DNA from: Actinomadura sp. K4S16
GTDB taxonomy: Bacteria; Actinomycetota; Actinomycetes; Streptosporangiales; Streptosporangiaceae
Assembly: GCF_008327685.1 (NCBI RefSeq)
Contig: NZ_BDDE01000018.1
Location: 62,001 to 126,000, forward strand
Direction of reading: 5' to 3'
Length of the DNA: 64,000 nucleotides
Part shown: positions 7,920 to 15,041 of the stretch, in pieces
How positions within the stretch are numbered: position 1 is the stretch's first letter
Layout of the letters: every line of letters starts with the position of its first letter
Made by a program: the position numbers and the translations under genes
Notes under the pieces: generated by a model
What the model saw: only the letters and a program-made list of their open reading frames with translations
What the model was told of the DNA's origin: nothing
Database searches by the model: none

Positions 7920-10478
7920 ATGGCTTTGTTCGGCAGGTCTCGCTCCCGCCCGGCGAAGAACGCCGCGGCGCGGGATCTTTTCGAGCGCCTGAGGTGGCGC
8001 TACTTCCAGATCACTCCCGGACTGAGGTTCCTGGGGGCGGTGCTGCTCGTCGCGCTCGTGCTGGTGGCCGCGGTCCTCCTGGACGGCCCGATCCTCGGCG
8101 CGGCGGCGTTCACGGTGATCCTGCTGGTCGTCGTCCACCTGACGCTCCGCTCGCCCACGGGCATGGCCGTCGTCACGGTCATCCTGGCCTGGCTCGCCCT
8201 GTCGGTGCCTCTGGGCGGGCTCTACCCGGACGAAGGAAACCCGCCGTATCTGAGTCCGGAACTGCTGCTCGGCCTGCTCGCCGTGCCCGTCGCCTTCGTC
8301 GCCTTCCGCCTGCGCGGGTACGCGCCGTGGCGCACGACGCTATTGGGGCTGGCCTCCGCGGGCGTGGCCACGGCGGCGTGCGCGAACCCGCTGCCTGAGG
8401 CCAGTGTCACGCCTGGATGGCTCGCGGCCTTGGCCGTCCTCGCCTACCGGTGGGACCGGGCAAGGCGCACCGTCCCGGCGGAGGCCTACGAGACGGGCTG
8501 GGTGCAGGAACAGGCGAGCCCGAAAGGGGACGCCACGGCGGCGCCGCGCAAGAACCCCTCGGGCACGGACAAGCGCGAGCGGCCGGACAAGCCGAGCAGG
8601 CCGGACCGGCGCGGCTCCGGTGAGGCCGGAGCCGCCGCCACCGCGCAGGCGGTGCACGACCAGCGCGCCGCGGCGCAGGCCGCCGACTCCGGCAGCGCCC
8701 CCGAGCGCCAGGCGCCGCCCGAGCGGCGCACGGAGTCGCCCGACATCTCCGTGGCGGACGCGCTCGCCGAACTGGAGAACATGATCGGGCTGGAGCCGGT
8801 CAAGCGGCAGGTCCGCTCCATCGCCGCGTCCATCGAGGCCGCGCACATGCGCGCCGCTGCCGGGGTGCCCACCGAGAAGCCGATGCGGCACTTCGTCTTC
8901 GTCGGGCCGCCCGGCACGGGCAAGACCACCGTCGCCCGGGTGCTGGCCAAGATCTTCTACGCGTTCGGGCTGCTGCCCGAACCCGCCCTGGTCGAGGCCC
9001 ACCGCGCGGACCTCGTCGGTGAGTTCCTCGGCGCGACCGCCCTCAAGACCAACCGGCTCGTCGACTCGGCCCTGGGCGGTGTCCTGTTCATCGACGAGGC
9101 GTACAGCCTGGTCAACTCCGCCGAAGGGCAACCCGACCGGTTCGGCGACGAGGCCGTCCAGACACTGCTCAAGCGCGCCGAGGACGACCGCGACAACCTC
9201 GTCGTCATCCTGGCGGGATACGAGACCCAGATGGAGGAGTTCCTCGACTCCAACCCTGGGCTGGCCTCCAGGTTCGGCACGCGCGTGCACTTCCCGTCCT
9301 ACCGCCCCTCGGAGCTGCTGCAGATCGCCGACTACCACACCGCCCTGCGCGAAGACCGGCTCGACGCGGAGGCCCGGCGGCGGCTCGCCGCCCGCTTCGA
9401 GGAGGTCGAGCGGCGCGGCATCATCGACGACCTGGGCAACGGCAGGTTCGTCCGGTCGCTGGCCGAGGCGGCGGCGCGCGCGCGGGACGTGCGCGTGGTC
9501 GAGGCCGTCTCGTCGTCCGGTGCGCCGGCCAGGCCCACCGCCGAAGACCTGGTCACCGTGCGCGCCGAGGACGTGGAGACCGCCTTCGCGGAGGTCACCG
9601 AGCGGTTCCGCGGCTACACCGAGACCCCGACGCTGGACGAGGCGCTCGCCTCCCTCGACGCGATGATCGGGCTGGAGCCGGTGAAGCGGCAGGTCCGCGA
9701 GATCGCCGCCCAGTTGCAGGTGGCCCGGATGCGGCAGGAGCAGGGCCTGGTCACCCGCCCGCCGACCCGCCACTTCGTGTTCGCGGGCCCGCCGGGCACG
9801 GGCAAGACCACGGTCGCGCGGGTCCTCGGCGGCGTCTTCGCCGCGTTCGGGCTGCTCGCCCGCCCGGAGGTGGTCGAGGCCCAGCGCGCCGACCTCGTCG
9901 GCGAGCACCTCGGCGCGACGGCGCTCAAGACGAACAAGGCCATCGACTCCGCCCTCGGGGGCGTGCTGTTCATCGACGAGGCGTACGCGCTGAGCAACCC
10001 GGGCTACTCGGGCGGCGACGCGTTCGGCGCCGAGGCGGTGCAGACCCTGCTCAAGCGGGCCGAGGACGACCGCGACCGGCTGGTCGTCATCCTGGCCGGC
10101 TACGACGCCGACATGACCCGGTTCCTGGCCTCCAACCCCGGGCTCGCCTCCCGCTTCGACGTGCGCGTGGACTTCCCGTCCTACGGGCCCGACGAACTGC
10201 TCCGCATCGCCCAGCTCATGGCCGAGCAGGGCGGCGACCAGTGGGAGGAGAGCGCCCTGGACGACCTGGCCCTCGTGTTCCAGCGCGCATGCGGGACGGG
10301 CCGGATCGACGAACTCGGCAACGGCCGCTTCGCCCGCTCCATGTACGAGAAGGCGTGCGCGCGCCGGGCGCTCCGGGCGGCGAGGCTCGGCTCCGCGGCG
10401 ACCGCCGCCGACCTGACGCTCCTCACCACCGACGACGTCCGGGACGCCTTCAGCGAGCTGACCCACCGCCTCCTCTGA
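7920..10478 (+). CDS. Membrane-anchored double AAA+ ATPase (CbxX/CfqX type)
   Basis: About 852 aa. Residues 35-200 hold five or six hydrophobic segments, followed by a charged linker (to about residue 280). Two tandem CbxX/CfqX AAA+ modules follow, each starting IGLEPVKRQVR (about residues 288 and 581), each with Walker A GPPGTGKTTVARVL (about 329, 623) and Walker B VLFIDEAY (about 390, 682), and each with an arginine-containing NPGLASRF segment. The modules are close duplicates. Related proteins include CbbX-type Rubisco activases and the EccA ATPases of type VII secretion; neither Rubisco nor ESX genes are nearby. It probably remodels or unfolds a protein partner at the membrane. Start ATG 7920. 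Confidence 0.85.
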   Translation: MALFGRSRSRPAKNAAARDLFERLRWRYFQITPGLRFLGAVLLVALVLVAAVLLDGPILGAAAFTVILLVVVHLTLRSPTGMAVVTVILAWLALSVPLGGLYPDEGNPPYLSPELLLGLLAVPVAFVAFRLRGYAPWRTTLLGLASAGVATAACANPLPEASVTPGWLAALAVLAYRWDRARRTVPAEAYETGWVQEQASPKGDATAAPRKNPSGTDKRERPDKPSRPDRRGSGEAGAAATAQAVHDQRAAAQAADSGSAPERQAPPERRTESPDISVADALAELENMIGLEPVKRQVRSIAASIEAAHMRAAAGVPTEKPMRHFVFVGPPGTGKTTVARVLAKIFYAFGLLPEPALVEAHRADLVGEFLGATALKTNRLVDSALGGVLFIDEAYSLVNSAEGQPDRFGDEAVQTLLKRAEDDRDNLVVILAGYETQMEEFLDSNPGLASRFGTRVHFPSYRPSELLQIADYHTALREDRLDAEARRRLAARFEEVERRGIIDDLGNGRFVRSLAEAAARARDVRVVEAVSSSGAPARPTAEDLVTVRAEDVETAFAEVTERFRGYTETPTLDEALASLDAMIGLEPVKRQVREIAAQLQVARMRQEQGLVTRPPTRHFVFAGPPGTGKTTVARVLGGVFAAFGLLARPEVVEAQRADLVGEHLGATALKTNKAIDSALGGVLFIDEAYALSNPGYSGGDAFGAEAVQTLLKRAEDDRDRLVVILAGYDADMTRFLASNPGLASRFDVRVDFPSYGPDELLRIAQLMAEQGGDQWEESALDDLALVFQRACGTGRIDELGNGRFARSMYEKACARRALRAARLGSAATAADLTLLTTDDVRDAFSELTHRLL

Positions 10479-10551
10479 TCTGGAGGCCCCCGTCCGTCGG
10501 GCGCGGCGTGCGGGGTCGGTGCGGTGTCGGTGGGCCGCGGTTTAATCGGGC

Positions 10552-11637
10552 ATGGCCTCGGTGACGTGGAAGCAGGTCCTCGCCTGGCGGATGCGGCGGC
10601 AGTTCGTCGAACGGCCGGAGGACGTGTCCGCGCCGGAGATCGCGCGGAGGCTGGCGGGCGTGCAGGCGCAGGTGGCGTCCGCCGCCGAGTTCGCCGTCGC
10701 GGTGCGCCGGCGGACGCCGGTCGCCGGCCAGGTGCCGCGGGCCCTGCTGGAGGAACGGACGCTCGTCAAGACGTGGGCGGCGCGCGGCACCCTGCACCTG
10801 CTGCCCGCGGACGAGGCCGGCGCCCACCTCATGCTGTGCTCGTCCCTCCGCAACTGGGAGAAGGGGACCTGGCAGCGGGCCTTCGGCACCACCCCGGCCG
10901 ACCTGGAGGCGATCGCCGCGGCCGCCGCCGGCGCGCTGTCGGGCGGGGCGGCCCTCACTCGCGAGGAGCTCGCCCGGGCCATCGTGGACGAGACGGGTTC
11001 GTCGCATCTCGCGGAGGTGCTCGGCTCCGGCTGGGGCACGCTGCTCAAGCCGCTCGCGTGGTGGGGCGTCCTCTGCTACGGACCGCCCCAGGGCAACAAG
11101 GTCACGTTCACGTCTCCGGCGCGATGGCTTCCGGGCTGGACGGGCCTGCCCTCCATGGAGGACGCCGCCCGTACCGTGATCCACGCCTATCTGGGCGCCC
11201 ACGGGCCCGCGACCCCTGACATGTTCGACAACTGGCTGATGCGCAAGCAGAGCCGGAAGAAGGACGTCAGGGCGTGGTTCGCCGCCGCCGAGGAGGGGCT
11301 GGCCACCGTCGAGGTCGAAGGCGTCCCCATGTACGTGCAGGCGGAGCACATGGACGAACTCCTCGACACCGCGCCCACCGCGTCCGTCCGGCTGCTCGGC
11401 GGGTTCGACCAGTACGTCCTGGGGGCGGGGACGGGCACGACCTACCTGGTACCGGCCGACCACAGGAGCAAGGTGAGCCGCGCGGCGGGATGGATCTCCC
11501 CGGTCGTCCTGTACGAGGGGCGGGTCGCCGGAGTCTGGGACGCCGCAGACGGCGAGGTGACCGTGACCCCGTTCGAGGACATCCCCGCTGCGCCGCTCAA
11601 GGAAGAGCTCGACCGCCTGGCTCCGCTGCTGGGCTGA
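10552..11637 (+). CDS. Winged-helix DNA glycosylase of the AlkZ/YcaQ (HTH_42) family
   Basis: 361 aa. The N-terminus VLAWRMRRQFV...IARRLAGVQAQ is characteristic of the HTH_42 family, which includes E. coli YcaQ/AlkX and Streptomyces AlkZ, DNA glycosylases that unhook interstrand crosslinks. The catalytic Q-x-Q motif is present as Gln38-Ala-Gln40 (YcaQ types have Q-x-D). Further conserved features are TWAARGTLHLLPADE, winged-helix segments in the middle and a C-terminal part with GGFDQYVLG, DHRSKVSRAAGWISPVVL and GRVAGVW. AlkZ itself protects its host from azinomycin B; relatives outside toxin clusters are common in actinomycetes with less certain substrates. Start ATG 10552, 73 bp after the AAA ATPase gene; the neighbours give no hint of an antibiotic cluster. 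Confidence 0.82.
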   Translation: MASVTWKQVLAWRMRRQFVERPEDVSAPEIARRLAGVQAQVASAAEFAVAVRRRTPVAGQVPRALLEERTLVKTWAARGTLHLLPADEAGAHLMLCSSLRNWEKGTWQRAFGTTPADLEAIAAAAAGALSGGAALTREELARAIVDETGSSHLAEVLGSGWGTLLKPLAWWGVLCYGPPQGNKVTFTSPARWLPGWTGLPSMEDAARTVIHAYLGAHGPATPDMFDNWLMRKQSRKKDVRAWFAAAEEGLATVEVEGVPMYVQAEHMDELLDTAPTASVRLLGGFDQYVLGAGTGTTYLVPADHRSKVSRAAGWISPVVLYEGRVAGVWDAADGEVTVTPFEDIPAAPLKEELDRLAPLLG

Positions 11638-11702
11638 CCGCCGTCCCGCCCGGGCCGTGATGACCGAACCCGCCGAATAACGGCCTGAATCGGTCGTCTA
11701 GG

Positions 11703-12425
11703 GTGCCCAGCGTGGAGGAGCGGGATGAGCCGGGCGAGTACCGGCAGACGCCGTACAGGGCGCCGGACGGTGCCACCGAAGTCCTTCTGATCAGGCACGG
11801 CGCCTCCGCGCCGGCGCGCCCCGACCGGCCGTTCCCGCTTGTGGACGGCCACGGCGACCCCGATCTCGCGCCGGAGGGACGGGAGCAGGCCGAGCGGGTG
11901 GGCGAGCGGCTCGCCGCGGCCCACCTGGACGGCGGGGAGCGCCTGGACGCCGTCTACGTGACGCCCCTGCGCCGCACGGCGGAGACGGCGGCGCCGCTCG
12001 TCCGCCGCCTCGGGCTGGAGCCGCGGGTCGAGCCGGGCCTGCGCGAGGTGCATCTGGGCGAGTGGGAGGGCGGGCTCTTCCGCAAGAAGGTCGCCGAGAA
12101 CGATCCGGTGGCGCAGCGGATGTTCGCCGAAGAGCGCTGGGACGTGATCCCGGGGGCGGAGGGGAACGAGGTCTTCGCCGCACGCGTCGAGGAGAGCCTC
12201 GCCCGCCTCGCGGCGGCGCACGCGGGCGGCCGGATCGCCGTGTTCACCCACGGCGGTGTGATCGCGCAGGCCCTCGCGGCCGCCGCCGGCGCCAGACCGT
12301 TCGCGTTCCTCGGCGCGGACAACGGATCGATCTCCCGGCTGGTCAGGCTCGGCGGCCTGTCGGCGGTCCGCGGCTTCAACGACATCTCCCACCTGGACCG
12401 GCCCGCCCCCGCGCCCCTGACCTGA
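11703..12425 (+). CDS. Histidine phosphatase family protein
   Basis: About 240 aa from a GTG start at 11703 (GTG at 11712 also fits). The phosphoglycerate mutase-like signature LLIRHGAS near residue 29-36 contains the catalytic histidine and the phosphate-binding arginine; VTPLRRTAETAAPL, LREVHLGEWEGG (acid donor) and FTHGGVIAQAL (second histidine) complete the active site. These enzymes remove phosphate through a phosphohistidine intermediate; substrates range from sugar phosphates to nucleotides and cannot be told from sequence. It is convergent with the pxp genes, with 16 bp between the two stop codons. Confidence 0.9.
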   Translation: MPSVEERDEPGEYRQTPYRAPDGATEVLLIRHGASAPARPDRPFPLVDGHGDPDLAPEGREQAERVGERLAAAHLDGGERLDAVYVTPLRRTAETAAPLVRRLGLEPRVEPGLREVHLGEWEGGLFRKKVAENDPVAQRMFAEERWDVIPGAEGNEVFAARVEESLARLAAAHAGGRIAVFTHGGVIAQALAAAAGARPFAFLGADNGSISRLVRLGGLSAVRGFNDISHLDRPAPAPLT

Positions 12426-12441
12426 GCAACCGGGCCGCCGG

Positions 12442-13290
12442 CTACAGCCGGAAGCGGAGGCTCTGGCCGGGGCGCAGCTGCGCGGCCGCGGCCACGGCGG
12501 CCGAGGCGAGCACGGCGACCACGGGGTAGCCGCCGGTGGTCGGATGGTCGGCCAGGAAGATGATGGGCAGCCCGCTGGGCGGCACCTGGAGAGAACCGAT
12601 GACCACGCCCTCGCTGCCGAGTTCGCCCGAGCGCGCCCGTTCGAGCGGTGGGCCGTTCAGCCGTACTCCTACGCGATTGCTATCTGGCGTCACCTCGTAG
12701 GGCATGGACGTGAGCGTGGCCAACGCGGTGCGGGTGAACCAGTCGTCGCGCGGGCCGGGCAGGATGCGCAGGATCGGTGTCTCCGGCAAGGGCGCCGTCG
12801 GCGCTACGTCCACATTGATGTGTCCCAAGCCCTTGGCGGAACCGACCGGCAGGCGGTCACCCGGCGCGAGCGGCGACGGCCCGAGGCCGGACAGGAGGTC
12901 GGTCGACCGGCTCCCCAGCACCTCGTCCACGGCGACGCCGCCTCGCACGGCGACGTAGCTGCGGAGCCCGGAGCCGGGCGTGCCGAGCTCGACGAGGGCG
13001 CCGGCCGACACGAAGCAGGGCGCGTTCATCCCGTGAGCGCGGCCGTCGACCCGCAGCGGCACCGGAGCGCCGGTCACCGCGATCCAGGCGCGCGCGTGAA
13101 ACCGCAGGACCGCCCCGCCGAACGTGAACTCCACGCCCGCCGCGCCCTCGGGATTGCCCACCAGCCGGTTGGCGAGCCGGAACGCGCGCTGGTCCGCGGC
13201 ACCGGAGCGGGGGACGCCGAGATGCGCGCGGCCCGGCCTGCCGAGATCCTGGACGGTCGCGAGCGGCCCGGGCCGCACGACCTCGATCAA
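12442..13290 (-). CDS. pxpC: 5-oxoprolinase subunit C (biotin-dependent carboxyltransferase fold)
   Basis: 282 aa. It begins IEVVRPGPLATVQDLGRPGRAHLGVPRSGAAD, the signature of the PxpC/KipA family, and continues with VGNPEGAAGVEFT, SYVAVRGGV, GSRSTDLLSGLGP and PDSNRVGVRLNG, ending SEGVVIGSLQVPPSGLPIIFLADHPTTGGYPV. With PxpA and PxpB it forms the ATP-dependent 5-oxoprolinase that opens pyroglutamate to glutamate. The start is a TTG at 13290 that overlaps the pxpB stop by 3 bp (TTGA), indicating translational coupling. It is the last gene of the minus-strand operon. Confidence 0.9.
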   Translation of the reverse strand: MIEVVRPGPLATVQDLGRPGRAHLGVPRSGAADQRAFRLANRLVGNPEGAAGVEFTFGGAVLRFHARAWIAVTGAPVPLRVDGRAHGMNAPCFVSAGALVELGTPGSGLRSYVAVRGGVAVDEVLGSRSTDLLSGLGPSPLAPGDRLPVGSAKGLGHINVDVAPTAPLPETPILRILPGPRDDWFTRTALATLTSMPYEVTPDSNRVGVRLNGPPLERARSGELGSEGVVIGSLQVPPSGLPIIFLADHPTTGGYPVVAVLASAAVAAAAQLRPGQSLRFRL

Positions 13291-13901
13291 GAAATCTCCT
13301 CGGGGACGAACCGGACCCGCGCCCCCGGCCGGAGCAGCGACGGCGGATCGCGCGACACGTCCCACAGCGGCAGGCGGCTGCGCCCGAGCAGCCGCCACCC
13401 GCCCGGCGACCGGGAGGGGTACACGGCCGCGTAGGGGCCTGCCACCGCGACCGAACCGGCCGGGACCGCCTTCCGCGGCGTCGCGCGCCGCGCCACGTGC
13501 AGCGCCGGATCCAGCCCCGTCAGGTAGCCGAAGCCGGGGGAGAAGCCGAGGTAGGCGACCGTGTACGAGCCCGCGGAGTGCCGCCGGACGACCTCCTCGC
13601 GCGACAGTCCGGTCAGGGAGGCGACCTCGTCGAGGTCCTCCCCGTCGTAGACGACGGGGATCTCCACCGGCCCGGCGTCGCCCGCCGCGCCGTCGGCCAG
13701 GCGCAGTCGCGGAATGAGGGCGGCCAGGCGTCCCAGGTCGGCGGAGGGGGCCGCGACCACCAGGACGGTCCGCTCCCCGGGGACGACGTCCACGACGCCG
13801 GGCGGCGGCGCGCCCCTGAGGGCGGCGTGCAGGCGGTGGGCGGTCGCCAGGTCGCCCGTCTCCACGAGCAAGGCGGTCTCGCCGGCCCGCCGCACGTTCA
13901 C
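13287..13901 (-). CDS. pxpB: 5-oxoprolinase subunit B (KipI family)
   Basis: 204 aa. The C-terminal half carries the family signature VEIPVVYDGEDLDEVA, SAGSYTVAYLGFSPGFGYL and VPAGSVAVAGPYAAVYPSRSPGGWRLLGR. The N-terminal half is a compact domain starting RAGETALLVE. In Bacillus the homologue KipI also inhibits KinA; that partner is absent in actinomycetes, so the 5-oxoprolinase role is the better call. The GTG start at 13901 overlaps the pxpA stop codon (GTGA) and its own stop overlaps the TTG of pxpC, so pxpA-pxpB-pxpC are one translationally coupled unit. Confidence 0.9.
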   Translation of the reverse strand: MNVRRAGETALLVETGDLATAHRLHAALRGAPPPGVVDVVPGERTVLVVAAPSADLGRLAALIPRLRLADGAAGDAGPVEIPVVYDGEDLDEVASLTGLSREEVVRRHSAGSYTVAYLGFSPGFGYLTGLDPALHVARRATPRKAVPAGSVAVAGPYAAVYPSRSPGGWRLLGRSRLPLWDVSRDPPSLLRPGARVRFVPEEIS

Positions 13902-14650
13902 GCGAACGACTCCAGGATGACGCCCGCGTCGGACAGTGCGGACCGGACGGCCTTGGCGAGGTCGACCGCGCCCGGGGTGTCGCCGTGCACGCAGATGGAA
14001 CGCGCCTTCAGCGGGACCTCGGTGCCGTCCGCGGCGACGACGCTGCCGCCCACCGCCATCTGCACCGCCCGCCGCACGACCGCGTCCGGGTCGTGGACGA
14101 CCGCCCCCGGCTCGCGGCGCGACACGAGCGCGCCGGACGGCGTGTAGGCGCGGTCGGCGAAGCACTCGGCGACGACGGTGAGCCCGTCGGCGACGTCGTG
14201 CACGGCGGAGGCAGGGAGCGTGAGCAGGGGGAGCGACGGGTCGTACGCCCGCACGGCGTCGGCCACCGCGCGCGCCTGGACGGGGTCGCGCGCGACCCTG
14301 TTGTAGAGGGCCCCGTGCGGCTTCACGTAGGCCACCCGCCCGCCTTCCGCCCGCGCGATGCCGTCCAGCGCCGCGAGCTGGTACAGCACCTCGGCGGTCA
14401 GCTCCGGCGCGGCCACGTCCATCTCGCGGCGGCCGAACCCGGCGAGGTCCCAGTAGGAGACCTGCGCGCCGATCGTCACCCCGCGCTCGACGGCGGCCGC
14501 GCACACCCGGCGCATGATCAGCGGGTCGCCCGCGTGGAACCCGCACGCCACGTTCGCGCTCGTGATGACGTCGAGCAGCGCCGAGTCGTCACCCAGCTTC
14601 CAGACGCCGAACCCCTCGCCGAGGTCGGCGTTGATGTCGATGACCGTCAT
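13898..14650 (-). CDS. pxpA: 5-oxoprolinase subunit A (LamB/YcsF family)
   Basis: 250 aa, the full length for LamB/YcsF. Signatures: MTVIDINADLGEGFG, ITSANVACGFHAGDP, IGAQVSYWDLAGFGRREM, YVKPHGALYN and SICVHGDTPGAV near the C-terminus. PxpA carries the hydrolytic metal site of the three-subunit pyroglutamate-opening enzyme. It starts 22 bp after the stop of the small gene at 14673-15041, so it may be transcribed from the SseB-domain genes upstream; no promoter is obvious in that gap. Confidence 0.93.
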   Translation of the reverse strand: MTVIDINADLGEGFGVWKLGDDSALLDVITSANVACGFHAGDPLIMRRVCAAAVERGVTIGAQVSYWDLAGFGRREMDVAAPELTAEVLYQLAALDGIARAEGGRVAYVKPHGALYNRVARDPVQARAVADAVRAYDPSLPLLTLPASAVHDVADGLTVVAECFADRAYTPSGALVSRREPGAVVHDPDAVVRRAVQMAVGGSVVAADGTEVPLKARSICVHGDTPGAVDLAKAVRSALSDAGVILESFA

Positions 14651-14672
14651 GCCCCACCACCGATCCCCGTGC

Positions 14673-15041
14673 TCAGACGGTCTCCTCGCGCAGGTCCTCG
14701 ACCTCGTGCTTGGACGCCCATGCCTGGTACACGCCCCGGTCGAACGGCTCCAGGCCGAGCCGCTCCGCCACCGGCGCCTTGCCGCCGCTGTACTCCACGC
14801 GCAACCAGCCCTCGTGCTCGCCGAGGACCACGAACGGCTCGCCGCGCCACGTGCATTGGGTGGTCACGTACCGGAGGCCGTCGACGTCCGTCAGGGGCAC
14901 CACCTTGACGTACCGGTCCGGGGAGACCTGGAGGAACCCCTCCACCTGCCGCGCGGCGTAGAGGCGCACCTTGTCGCCGTCCGGGCTCGCCTCGTACTCG
15001 GCGCCGCGCCAGCCCGCGTAGTAGCCCTGCCGGACGCTCAT
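14673..15041 (-). CDS. Small protein overlapping the SseB-domain gene; immunity-like position
   Basis: 122 aa, predicted cytosolic, acidic. It begins MSVRQGYYAGWRGAEYEASP and is mostly beta strands: VRLYAARQVEGF, DRYVKVVPLTDVDGLRYV, GEPFVVLGEHEGWLRVEY. I do not recognise a named domain. The ATG at 15041 overlaps the stop codon of the preceding 712-aa gene by 4 bp (ATGA), so the two are translationally coupled and probably act together. That arrangement resembles effector-immunity or protein-chaperone pairs, but nothing in the sequence proves toxicity of the partner. The gene is followed after 22 bp by pxpA. Confidence 0.75.
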   Translation of the reverse strand: MSVRQGYYAGWRGAEYEASPDGDKVRLYAARQVEGFLQVSPDRYVKVVPLTDVDGLRYVTTQCTWRGEPFVVLGEHEGWLRVEYSGGKAPVAERLGLEPFDRGVYQAWASKHEVEDLREETV

